The position numbers and the translations under genes were made by a program. A DNA stretch of 49,318 nt from the IMG/VR virus record IMGVR_UViG_3300026519_000490, positions 1-49,318 of that record, one strand, 5' to 3'. Of this stretch, positions 1-5,814 are shown piece after piece; the first letter of the stretch is position 1, and each line of letters starts with the position of its first letter. Source of the DNA: a virus. Under the pieces are notes generated by a model. It did no database searches, had not been told where the DNA came from, and saw nothing but the letters and a program-made list of their open reading frames with translations.

Positions 1-288
1 GCCTGCAACACAAGAAATGTCAACAGAGTATTTTGTGTTGTATTGTTCTGTTACCCCCGCCGAGGTAAGGAACTCAATAGTAAGATCGTCGTAATCGCCT
101 CCCATAAGTTTCAATACTCTTTCTGTATAAAGTGTCTCTGCTTCGTTCATTCCTATTAGACACACCCCTAAGCTCAGGCTCTCGAAGCCGCTTCTACCAA
201 ATTCATTCGCGCATGGGGCGGTTGCACTGCAACCGCCTATTGCTATCATCACATACACAACCATTGAAAACATCTTCTTGTTCATCAT
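1..288 (-). CDS. Putative lipoprotein, 3' end outside window
   Basis: Ninety-six codons are visible from ATG at 288 (a second ATG at 285) and the frame runs off the left edge. The N-terminus MMNKKMFSMVVYVMIAIGGC is a typical lipoprotein signal: short basic start, hydrophobic stretch and an IGGC lipobox with Cys at residue 20. The mature part that is visible has further cysteines (SATAPCANEF, GVCLIG, DISCVAG). The ATG overlaps the TGA of the upstream gene (ATGATGA), so translation is probably coupled. The family is not recognised. In a phage this could be a surface-exclusion lipoprotein or an outer spanin, but nothing seen here decides this. Confidence 0.6.
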   Translation of the reverse strand, partial: MMNKKMFSMVVYVMIAIGGCSATAPCANEFGRSGFESLSLGVCLIGMNEAETLYTERVLKLMGGDYDDLTIEFLTSAGVTEQYNTKYSVDISCVAG

Positions 289-506
289 TTCACCAAAGCT
301 AAAAGACGTTCGGGTATTCTACAAGAACGCTTATTTTTCTGAAAAAAAACTTCATATGCAATTAGCTTGGCGTGTGGGAGTTCGAAAGGACCTCCGACGA
401 TACAGCCCAAGCCATGCACATAATCTTCCTCACTCTGCTTATATCTATCGTACTTCATTTTATTTTTTTCGAACTTATAATCAACTAGACTACCCATTTT
501 TAACAT
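285..506 (-). CDS. Small conserved-type phage protein, SH3-like (inferred)
   Basis: A 73-aa protein with an AAGGAAG ribosome binding site 5 nt before the ATG at 506. The core reads GLGCIVGGPFELPHAKLIAY followed by EVFFQKNKRSCRIPERLL. The pattern G-x-L-V near the start, then GxGxIV, then a segment ending in x-V-x-(F/W) is shared loosely with the next two upstream genes, suggesting three related small beta-barrel (KOW/SH3-like) proteins in tandem. The start overlaps the end of the upstream gene. Function is unknown. Confidence 0.6.
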   Translation of the reverse strand: MLKMGSLVDYKFEKNKMKYDRYKQSEEDYVHGLGCIVGGPFELPHAKLIAYEVFFQKNKRSCRIPERLLALVK

Positions 507-684
507 TATACTTCCTTATTTTTCTCACCGGACAGCCAGATCCGCTTTTATATTCTTTTTCTATCTTTAAAGATTGCCAATGCACGGTAATTGTATTGGG
601 ACTAAGTCCAGTTACTACCCCAAGATCACAAGTCCATCCATTTTCAACAAATTTAACCAATTCACCAATAACAAAGATATTCAT
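490..684 (-). CDS. Small SH3/KOW-like protein
   Basis: A 64-aa protein starting at ATG 684 (a GTG at 687 is the alternative), overlapping the upstream stop as TGATG. The core IGELVKFVENGWTCDLGVVT followed by ITVHWQ resembles the beta-strand order of small SH3/KOW-like barrels. It is the middle member of a tandem trio of similar small proteins. The fold is inferred from the pattern only, and the function is unknown. Confidence 0.6.
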   Translation of the reverse strand: MNIFVIGELVKFVENGWTCDLGVVTGLSPNTITVHWQSLKIEKEYKSGSGCPVRKIRKYNVKNG

Positions 685-911
685 CACTCATTTACTCCCC
701 AAAGCTTCCTTAGATAAAAGTAGTCTAACGTGAACGCTTTATTGTATTTTTGAAAAAAGCAGGTGCATTTACATCCATCTGTCGAAATAATTATACCTAA
801 ATCTTCCATTAGAAACGGGAACAAGATCTCGATATCTTGTGAAATCTCAACTGAAACGAGTTCACCGATCTTAAAATTATTTTTCGCAGCTAGCGTTTCT
901 TTTTCGTTCAT
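684..911 (-). CDS. Small SH3/KOW-like protein, probably leaderless mRNA
   Basis: A 75-aa protein whose core (FKIGELVSVEI, then MEDLGIIISTDGCKCTCFFQ) repeats the theme of the two downstream genes. The only sensible start is ATG 911. It lies 5 nt after the -10 box of a near-perfect sigma-70 promoter, so the transcript should begin at or next to the ATG and no Shine-Dalgarno sequence is available. It is the first gene of a short operon reaching to the left edge. Function is unknown. Confidence 0.6.
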   Translation of the reverse strand: MNEKETLAAKNNFKIGELVSVEISQDIEILFPFLMEDLGIIISTDGCKCTCFFQKYNKAFTLDYFYLRKLWGVNE

Positions 912-916
912 AGCCG

Positions 917-945
917 ATAATAACAGAGTTTTGTGTTTCTGTCAA
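917..945 (-). promoter_or_regulatory. Sigma-70 promoter
   Basis: On the minus strand, TTGACA (945-940), a 17-nt spacer and TATTAT (922-917). The predicted start of transcription is about 910-911, which is the first base of the downstream ATG. The -35 box directly follows the T-run of the preceding terminator. Confidence 0.75.
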
Positions 946-950
946 TATAT

Positions 951-976
951 AAAAAAGAAACCCCTCAAGCGAGGGG
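951..976 (-). terminator. Rho-independent terminator
   Basis: On the minus strand, stem CCCCTCGCTTGAGGGG (six-base arms with a short loop) followed by TTTCTTTTTT. It ends the unit containing the 186-aa gene and the tiny frame after it. Confidence 0.85.
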
Positions 977-981
977 CGAAT

Positions 982-1047
982 TTACTTCTCTGTTCCATTT
1001 AATCTCTTTATTGCTAAACATATCCTACATTTACACCTTTCCCTCAT
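982..1047 (-). CDS. Possible 21-aa cysteine-containing peptide
   Basis: The ATG at 1047 overlaps the TGA of the upstream gene in the ATGA arrangement seen at many junctions here. The frame encodes a basic 21-aa peptide beginning MRERCKCRICLAIKRLNG, with a C-x-C-x2-C cluster, and stops 6 nt before the terminator stem. The coupling and codon content favour a real gene. The length makes this uncertain. Confidence 0.4.
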   Translation of the reverse strand: MRERCKCRICLAIKRLNGTEK

Positions 1048-1604
1048 GAGCGAGTAATATCCAGAACACCCGACATAGATTCCTCTACTTCATCACTTAC
1101 TTCCTCATCAAGCTGCTCCAAGGTGGCTTTCATAACCGCCATTATGATGGGGAGCATCTGCTTTGATGGTAGTCCGGACTTCTCTTGCAGCCTTTGCGAG
1201 ATCTTTACGGATAATTCTTTCCCCTTGCTAAAATTCATCAATTGGGTGAGATTGTTATTCCATATAGTATGCATCTTCAAGGCAGCAAGTCCCTCGTCAG
1301 TTGCTTGACCATTTACTAAATATTTTCCTTGTTTGTCGGATGCGATATCAAGCTGTTTGTCACCAGTCTCAATAGGGCGTCTCGATTTATCAACGATGGC
1401 ATCTTTATTGATTATAGACGTTTCATCATTATCTTGGTTAATGTATCTTTTAGTGGTTTCATTATCAGGTGTCACCCTTCTTTCTCTCTTAGTTGGCTCC
1501 TCAGCCTCCAAAAGATGTATATTTTCTAAGCCACGGTAACTCCTAACTCTTTCTGAAAATAACGCCTTTCTTATCTCTTCTCGTATCTCTCTTAAATGTG
1601 ACAT
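1044..1604 (-). CDS. Unknown protein under a start-codon hairpin
   Basis: A 186-aa charged protein with no recognised domain. It starts with a basic amphipathic helix (SHLREIREEIRKALFSE), has a polar middle and ends acidic (LEQLDEEVSDEVEE). A GGAGGGG ribosome binding site lies 5 nt before ATG 1604. Both the last part of this site and the ATG lie in the 3' arm of a perfect 18-bp inverted repeat, and an ACTATTTA element like those before the structural genes lies in the loop. This suggests a late, possibly virion-associated protein whose translation is blocked on read-through mRNA. The role is inferred from control signals only. Confidence 0.75.
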   Translation of the reverse strand: MSHLREIREEIRKALFSERVRSYRGLENIHLLEAEEPTKRERRVTPDNETTKRYINQDNDETSIINKDAIVDKSRRPIETGDKQLDIASDKQGKYLVNGQATDEGLAALKMHTIWNNNLTQLMNFSKGKELSVKISQRLQEKSGLPSKQMLPIIMAVMKATLEQLDEEVSDEVEESMSGVLDITRS

Positions 1605-1664
1605 TTAGACCCCTCCGACTCTGTGTGTTCTAAATAGTGCCTGAAAGGGTCTAAATGTCACATT
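1595..1664 (-). repeat. Perfect 18-bp inverted repeat around the start of the 1604 gene
   Basis: The arms are 1595-1612 (AATGTGACATTTAGACCC on the plus strand) and 1647-1664 (its exact reverse complement), separated by 34 nt. In mRNA the stem would bury the ATG at 1604-1602 and part of the GGAGGGG site. Each arm is itself nearly palindromic (AATGT-G-ACATT), so the arms could also be protein-binding sites. The upstream arm includes the stop codon of the M15 peptidase gene. Confidence 0.85.
1631..1638 (-). promoter_or_regulatory. Candidate late promoter element (ACTATTTA)
   Basis: The minus strand reads ACTATTTA, ending 27 nt before ATG 1604. The same octamer or ACTAATTA precedes the sheath, tube, neck and other structural genes. 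Here it sits in the loop of the inverted repeat. Confidence 0.45.
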
Positions 1665-2233
1665 AACTTAAAGGCATAATGCCACGGCTCATTGGGAACG
1701 TTATTGAAGAAGCCGTAAAGAGGGGCATTACTCTGAAGCCACCACGATAGCCTTGTTGGGCACCTAACTCCACCTTTTACTTTTTTGCAATATCTGTTTG
1801 AATAGAATTTTTTATTTATCTTTCCGTTTGGTATTATTAAAGTTGTGCCAGATAAGTCAATTGCTAAGCCTAACTGGTGCGCACTCTTCCCAGCTACGGC
1901 AGCGATCGCCCCCAATTTTCTACGAAGAGCTTGCTGTTCCTTGCTAGTCCGAAAGGCAGAGTTTACCTGAAGCGTGAAACCAGCTTTTTTAGCCTTTTTG
2001 GCTAATTTGACGAACTGTATAGCAGCGGTCTTTTCCAGCTTAAAGAAACCACCATCCTTCCGCCTGAATGGAATCGTAGTGATGTTTATAAATCGTCGTT
2101 CCCCTTTGAAATATATTTCGACAGGTTCATCATAATTAATATCGTAATCCATGCTTGTCTTCAGATAGCAGGAATCATTATTCGCCGAGTTTGTGCTCAG
2201 GAGTAATGCTAAAATTATCTCTCTTGTAGCCAT
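1658..2233 (-). CDS. M15B D-Ala-D-Ala carboxypeptidase (VanY-like)
   Basis: Predicted zinc peptidase that cleaves peptidoglycan stem peptides. The family motifs are in order: SAFRTSKEQQAL, then GKSAHQLGLAIDL (zinc His and Asp in SxHxxGxAxD) and the terminal EPWHYAF (catalytic Glu and third zinc ligand). I choose ATG 2233 because AGGGGG lies 9 nt before it; the frame is open upstream but overlaps the previous gene. From 2233 the N-terminus MATREIILALLLSTNSA is a short, weak signal-peptide-like stretch, giving 191 aa. It follows the MopE/VWA lipoprotein by 13 nt. It may be a second lysis enzyme besides the amidase, or a virion or periplasmic cell-wall enzyme. Confidence 0.85.
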   Translation of the reverse strand: MATREIILALLLSTNSANNDSCYLKTSMDYDINYDEPVEIYFKGERRFINITTIPFRRKDGGFFKLEKTAAIQFVKLAKKAKKAGFTLQVNSAFRTSKEQQALRRKLGAIAAVAGKSAHQLGLAIDLSGTTLIIPNGKINKKFYSNRYCKKVKGGVRCPTRLSWWLQSNAPLYGFFNNVPNEPWHYAFKLM

Positions 2234-2246
2234 TTTATTTGTCCCC

Positions 2247-4079
2247 CTATCTAAGACATATATCTGTAAAAACATCCTTTAGTTTTCTCGTGTACTCGAA
2301 TGGGTTTGGCGGTTCTAGGGGGATCAGCCTTCTTGGTTCAAAAAAAGTTGGTTGATCCCACATCCCGAAAAAATTAGGATGAGTAAAAACAAAAAGCTCA
2401 AATCTATCACCAGCAACACATTCTCCGACCATACACCTCGCGGTGCTTATGGCAACATCATCCTCGTCATTGCCGACCCATGTCTGTGGAGCTTCATCTG
2501 TCATCAAGACCAGATATGGATATGCATCGCCCCTCCATTCAATGCCAAGAGGGTTGGTTTCAAGCGATAAATCATGGATAACATCATAGCTTGGCTCCTC
2601 TGGGGGATACTCGCACACAACAGAGTTAAGGCTCAAGAGAAACTCATCAACGCCAACAATGTTTGTTATCAAAGTGTATGGTGTGTTAGGTCCATTCTGA
2701 TCAATGATATAAGGAAAAATAACTAATGAAAATTTATGATCTGAACGCCTCAGATCATCAACATAGGCACCTAGTCCTTGCGCGATTGCTACGACATAAT
2801 CGCACATAGAGTTCGAGCCATCGATTGCAAAAACCATATCCACTTTCTCGTGAAGATTTAAGCCCTCGTCAATTTCACCATCGCAATCATTATCAATACC
2901 ATCACACACCTCTTCCGACGGTTCTATTGCTCCGATACAATCGGACCACAGCCCTACCTCGCATACTTGCGAACCAAGCCGACACAACCCAAACGATTCG
3001 CCACTTCCACAACTCCTCTCTATGTTATCAATATTCCCATCACAATCATCATCATAATTGTTGCAGATTTCTTGACTGTTTCCGACGTACAAACAATCAC
3101 CCCATTCTCCATCTGAGTTACACTCTTCTATACCAGTGCCGCACCCCAGGTAATCCCCTGATACCCTGTCGATAGTATCTCCTGTACATATCCTGAAGTC
3201 TCCCGCAAAGCACAGGCAGCCCTCGTCCACCTCTCCGTCGCAGTCATTGTCTAAGCCGTCGCAAATTTCTAATGATGGGGTCGGTGCGGTGCACCCACTC
3301 CACCCGCCGTTGGAGCAATACTCAACGCCTATGCCACATGCCGTACTGCACTCCTTTACTAGTCCATCATCTATTGCACCATTACAATCATTATCGAGCC
3401 CGTCGCAAGCTTCCGGCACCGGAATAATAGCCCCAAAGCAATACATTTCACCATTGATACAATAATTGATCCCGGCGGTACAAGTTCCCATCTCCCACAG
3501 ATTGCATAACTTTCCATTATCTGCGATGTCCTCATCGATCTGACCATTACAATTGTTGTCTCTGCCGTCACACACTTCAGGTGCCACTAGTGACTGCTGA
3601 GGGTTGAAGTCGTTACAATCATTGCATTTCATGACGCCATCTTTATCGTTATCTGTTAATTCAGATGCTGGTATAACCCCATCGCAGTTGTCGTCTACAC
3701 CATTACACCTCTCGTTCGATAGAGGATTGATCTCTATATCTCCGTCGTCACAATCGCCGCCACATACGGTGAAGCCATCGCGATCTTCGTCAAAGCCATT
3801 GTCTACTTCGCCATTGCAATCGTTGTCCTGCCCATCGCAAATCTCTGGGGCGGCTACGACGTAATCATAGCAGAACACCCTAAAATCATCATCACATCTA
3901 GTCTCCCCGAGGTGGCAGTTACCAAGAAAAATTTGCTCCGACAGGGCATCTTCCCCCAGGATTAGACCGCCGTCAACAACATAACAAGGCTGAGAAATAG
4001 GACAGACTTTGAAAACTTCTTCACTACAACTACAGCCAAGCGGCATTACTAGAAACAGAAACAACATTAAAAACTTCAT
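2247..4079 (-). CDS. Lipoprotein with seven MopE-type repeats and a VWA domain
   Basis: A 610-aa protein. ATG 4079 is chosen because GGAG precedes it and because it opens a clean lipoprotein signal, MKFLMLFLFLVMPLGC. Residues of about 55-410 carry seven cysteine/aspartate repeats of the form (E)(I/V)CDGxDNDC(N/D)GxID, matching the putative metal-binding repeat of MopE-like proteins. From about residue 412 a von Willebrand factor A domain follows (VDMVFAIDGSNSMCDYV), with an intact DxSxS metal-ion adhesion site. Known family members are surface or secreted proteins of myxobacteria-like bacteria. A phage copy may be acquired from the host and could act at the cell surface in adhesion, exclusion or Ca binding. 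No homologous phage role is known to me. Confidence 0.85.
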   Translation of the reverse strand: MKFLMLFLFLVMPLGCSCSEEVFKVCPISQPCYVVDGGLILGEDALSEQIFLGNCHLGETRCDDDFRVFCYDYVVAAPEICDGQDNDCNGEVDNGFDEDRDGFTVCGGDCDDGDIEINPLSNERCNGVDDNCDGVIPASELTDNDKDGVMKCNDCNDFNPQQSLVAPEVCDGRDNNCNGQIDEDIADNGKLCNLWEMGTCTAGINYCINGEMYCFGAIIPVPEACDGLDNDCNGAIDDGLVKECSTACGIGVEYCSNGGWSGCTAPTPSLEICDGLDNDCDGEVDEGCLCFAGDFRICTGDTIDRVSGDYLGCGTGIEECNSDGEWGDCLYVGNSQEICNNYDDDCDGNIDNIERSCGSGESFGLCRLGSQVCEVGLWSDCIGAIEPSEEVCDGIDNDCDGEIDEGLNLHEKVDMVFAIDGSNSMCDYVVAIAQGLGAYVDDLRRSDHKFSLVIFPYIIDQNGPNTPYTLITNIVGVDEFLLSLNSVVCEYPPEEPSYDVIHDLSLETNPLGIEWRGDAYPYLVLMTDEAPQTWVGNDEDDVAISTARCMVGECVAGDRFELFVFTHPNFFGMWDQPTFFEPRRLIPLEPPNPFEYTRKLKDVFTDICLR

Positions 4080-4108
4080 TACTTCTCCGTCCTTGTTATT
4101 TAAAAAGT

Positions 4109-4369
4109 TCATCTGTCCGCCCCACAGCCAACAGCACATGAGCTTCCAGCGTGAGATGTCGCGGACAACGCCCTAGCCTCCCCAAGGTTGCAAGGTCTCG
4201 AGCATCCCGTGGTGCTGTGGGCACAGCGCCTAACCCAACAATCTCCAAAAGCGCAGGCGTGCTTCGCTAAGTTCCTTGGAGGACTTTTTTTATATTTGAG
4301 CACAAATAACACCACCTCTACTATAATTAAGCCTGCTGTTAAGAGCAATAACCAAAAAAATAATATCAT
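4109..4369 (-). CDS. Possible membrane protein with Cys-rich tail
   Basis: The frame starts at ATG 4369 with AGGGA 6 nt upstream. It encodes one N-terminal membrane helix (ILFFWLLLLTAGLIIVEVVL) and a basic segment, then a cysteine-rich tail (CAFGDCWVRRCAH and similar). The tail lies entirely in a GC-rich island unlike its surroundings, so the frame may be fortuitous over a structured RNA or inserted DNA. If real, a small membrane protein next to cell-wall genes could be a lysis accessory. The family is not recognised. Confidence 0.4.
   Translation of the reverse strand: MILFFWLLLLTAGLIIVEVVLFVLKYKKSPPRNLAKHACAFGDCWVRRCAHSTTGCSRPCNLGEARALSATSHAGSSCAVGCGADR
4130..4280. other. GC-rich island, possible structured RNA or insertion
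   Basis: Roughly 60% G+C by hand count over 4141-4260, while flanking DNA is visibly A/T-rich. It contains self-complementary pieces such as GCTGTG-CC-CACAGC and a TTGCAA palindrome, but no tRNA cloverleaf could be drawn. Confidence 0.4.
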
Positions 4370-4399
4370 TAAATATCCCTAATATCGATAAGTTTATCC

Positions 4400-4735
4400 C
4401 TAGACAATAGATGGCGAACTAGTATACTTGAACGTAACAACACCACTGAGGCGCAAAATTTCTTTTTTTATACGCAAAAGATTGACAGTTACCGATTTCT
4501 TCGTCAATGGATTAGTATCGATCTTGATCGTTACATGGGATGCCTCCAAGGCAGCAGTTTGCTTTGTACTTTCTCCTGGCGTCACAATTGTGACGCCTTC
4601 CAGAGCACGTATATCCGATAAGATATCGCCCTTTGTTCTTCCGTTACTGATTCTGACAACTAATGCGCACTCAATACTGTAAATATCCGAACCACGCTCG
4701 ACAAATTCGTTTAAAGACTTAAAAAATTCTCTCAT
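4400..4735 (-). CDS. Unknown protein, alternating alpha/beta pattern
   Basis: A 111-aa protein. After a helix (FFKSLNEFVERG) come strands and helices in the order beta-alpha-beta-beta-alpha-beta: ALVVRIS, GDILSDIRALEGVTIVTP, HVTIKIDTNPL, LLRIKKEILRLSGVVTFKY. This looks like a ferredoxin-like fold as in other small conserved phage proteins, but no function is known. The ATG at 4735 overlaps the TAA of the upstream gene. Confidence 0.65.
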   Translation of the reverse strand: MREFFKSLNEFVERGSDIYSIECALVVRISNGRTKGDILSDIRALEGVTIVTPGESTKQTAALEASHVTIKIDTNPLTKKSVTVNLLRIKKEILRLSGVVTFKYTSSPSIV

Positions 4736-5199
4736 TACTTCCCCTTATGTTGTTTGACTTGAGCCTTCAAGCTGCTTACATCTTGTGTGACAAGACCTTC
4801 ATTCCAAAAGTTTTTGTTTCGGCGCTCATCGATTATAAGTTCTGCTATGAGCACATCTCGAGTCCCGACCTTTTCTCTCACTGCGTAACCGTCCTTCCAT
4901 TTAGAAGGGACGGGTTTTAGGGTGCCGTACTTCGAGCGGGGCTTCCGTTTCTGGTATTTTTTTCGTGGTGGTGGTCGTGATAAAAATTCAGTACAAGCAT
5001 CTAGTAATTCACTCTCGCTAAAACCTTCGCTATAATACTTGTTATAATCTACCTTTAAATAAACCAAGACAACCCACTTGCTAGAACCAAACCCAGCAAA
5101 AGTATAGCTACTTTGTGAATACCTTCCGCTTCTCAGGTTCTTGCTATTACTGTAATTTGATTCCGTTATAAGAGTCAATTCACATTTAAAATCCTGCAT
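4735..5199 (-). CDS. Unknown basic protein
   Basis: A 154-aa protein with a strong AGGAGGG ribosome binding site before ATG 5199. A beta-rich N-terminal half (SSKWVVLVYLKVDY) is followed by a very basic linker (RPPPRKKYQKRKPRSKYG) and a C-terminal segment with ELIIDERRNKNFWNEG. The basic linker could bind nucleic acid. No family recognised. Confidence 0.65.
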   Translation of the reverse strand: MQDFKCELTLITESNYSNSKNLRSGRYSQSSYTFAGFGSSKWVVLVYLKVDYNKYYSEGFSESELLDACTEFLSRPPPRKKYQKRKPRSKYGTLKPVPSKWKDGYAVREKVGTRDVLIAELIIDERRNKNFWNEGLVTQDVSSLKAQVKQHKGK

Positions 5200-5213
5200 T
5201 TCGCCCTCCTCTC

Positions 5214-5465
5214 TTAGCCTTTAAGCAGGCTTTTACTCACCTTTAAAACGTCACGTAATATTTCCCTTGGTAGCCCTTCAATGATAAAAGTTTCACGCTT
5301 GTTAGTAGTAACCTTTGTGTAATTCTTACTGCCACCAGTCTCTGCGATTATCGCCCCAAACCGATGAACTACCATTTCATCTATGCTATCCGGGTTTAGG
5401 TGACGTTCTCTACTTTTTATCACTCCATCATGTTCGTATATTTCTTTAACTATTAAAAGCATCAT
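5214..5465 (-). CDS. Unknown small protein
   Basis: An 83-aa protein starting at ATG 5465 (GAGGTAA just upstream), overlapping the end of the previous gene by 20 nt. It begins with strands (MLLIVKEIYEHDGVIKSRER) and ends with a helix (PREILRDVLKVSKSLLKG). Function is unknown. It belongs to a run of four small unknown genes downstream of groEL. Confidence 0.6.
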   Translation of the reverse strand: MMLLIVKEIYEHDGVIKSRERHLNPDSIDEMVVHRFGAIIAETGGSKNYTKVTTNKRETFIIEGLPREILRDVLKVSKSLLKG

Positions 5466-5733
5466 TTACCTCGTTATTATTCAGGCTGTTCAATGTTTTG
5501 ATCTCTAAAAGCTGCCTGTCAGCCAACGCTAAAAGGTCCATTGCTATGGCAATATCACCCTCGCTTGCAGCACCGTCCTTCAAAATACCTATTACCTCTG
5601 TCAGTTGTTCGATCGCCCGAGCTATTACTTCTCGCTTAACACTCGGAATATCGGTACGCAAATAGGCGTGCGTAATCTGTAAAAATTTAGAGCCTTCTTC
5701 CCTTGTTGTTCTTTCTTCTTCGACCATAATCAT
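5446..5733 (-). CDS. Unknown small helical protein
   Basis: A 95-aa, mostly helical acidic protein (VKREVIARAIEQLTEVIGIL, then AIAMDLLALADRQLLEIKTL). ATG 5733 or ATG 5727 (third codon) could be used; the GGAG site fits the latter better in spacing. It follows groEL by about 80 nt, a gap in which I see no clear promoter or terminator. Confidence 0.6.
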   Translation of the reverse strand: MIMVEEERTTREEGSKFLQITHAYLRTDIPSVKREVIARAIEQLTEVIGILKDGAASEGDIAIAMDLLALADRQLLEIKTLNSLNNNEVNDAFNS

Positions 5734-5814
5734 TCTCCGTCACTGTATAAGATATTGCCCCATTTTGTCTGTCGTGATGCACAGGTCAAGTAGACCTCGG
5801 CGCGCTTGGCTAAC

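Noticed and set aside
2234-2275. Longer N-terminus for the M15 peptidase
   Set aside because: It overlaps the previous gene and lacks a ribosome site, while ATG 2233 has AGGGGG and opens a hydrophobic signal-like stretch.
4140-4280. Possible tRNA in the GC-rich island
   Set aside because: No pairing of acceptor arms and no TTCRA-type T loop could be arranged on either strand.
5734-5814. Possible promoter between groEL and the next small gene
   Set aside because: No pair of -35 and -10 boxes with suitable spacing and no ACTA(A/T)TTA element could be found.
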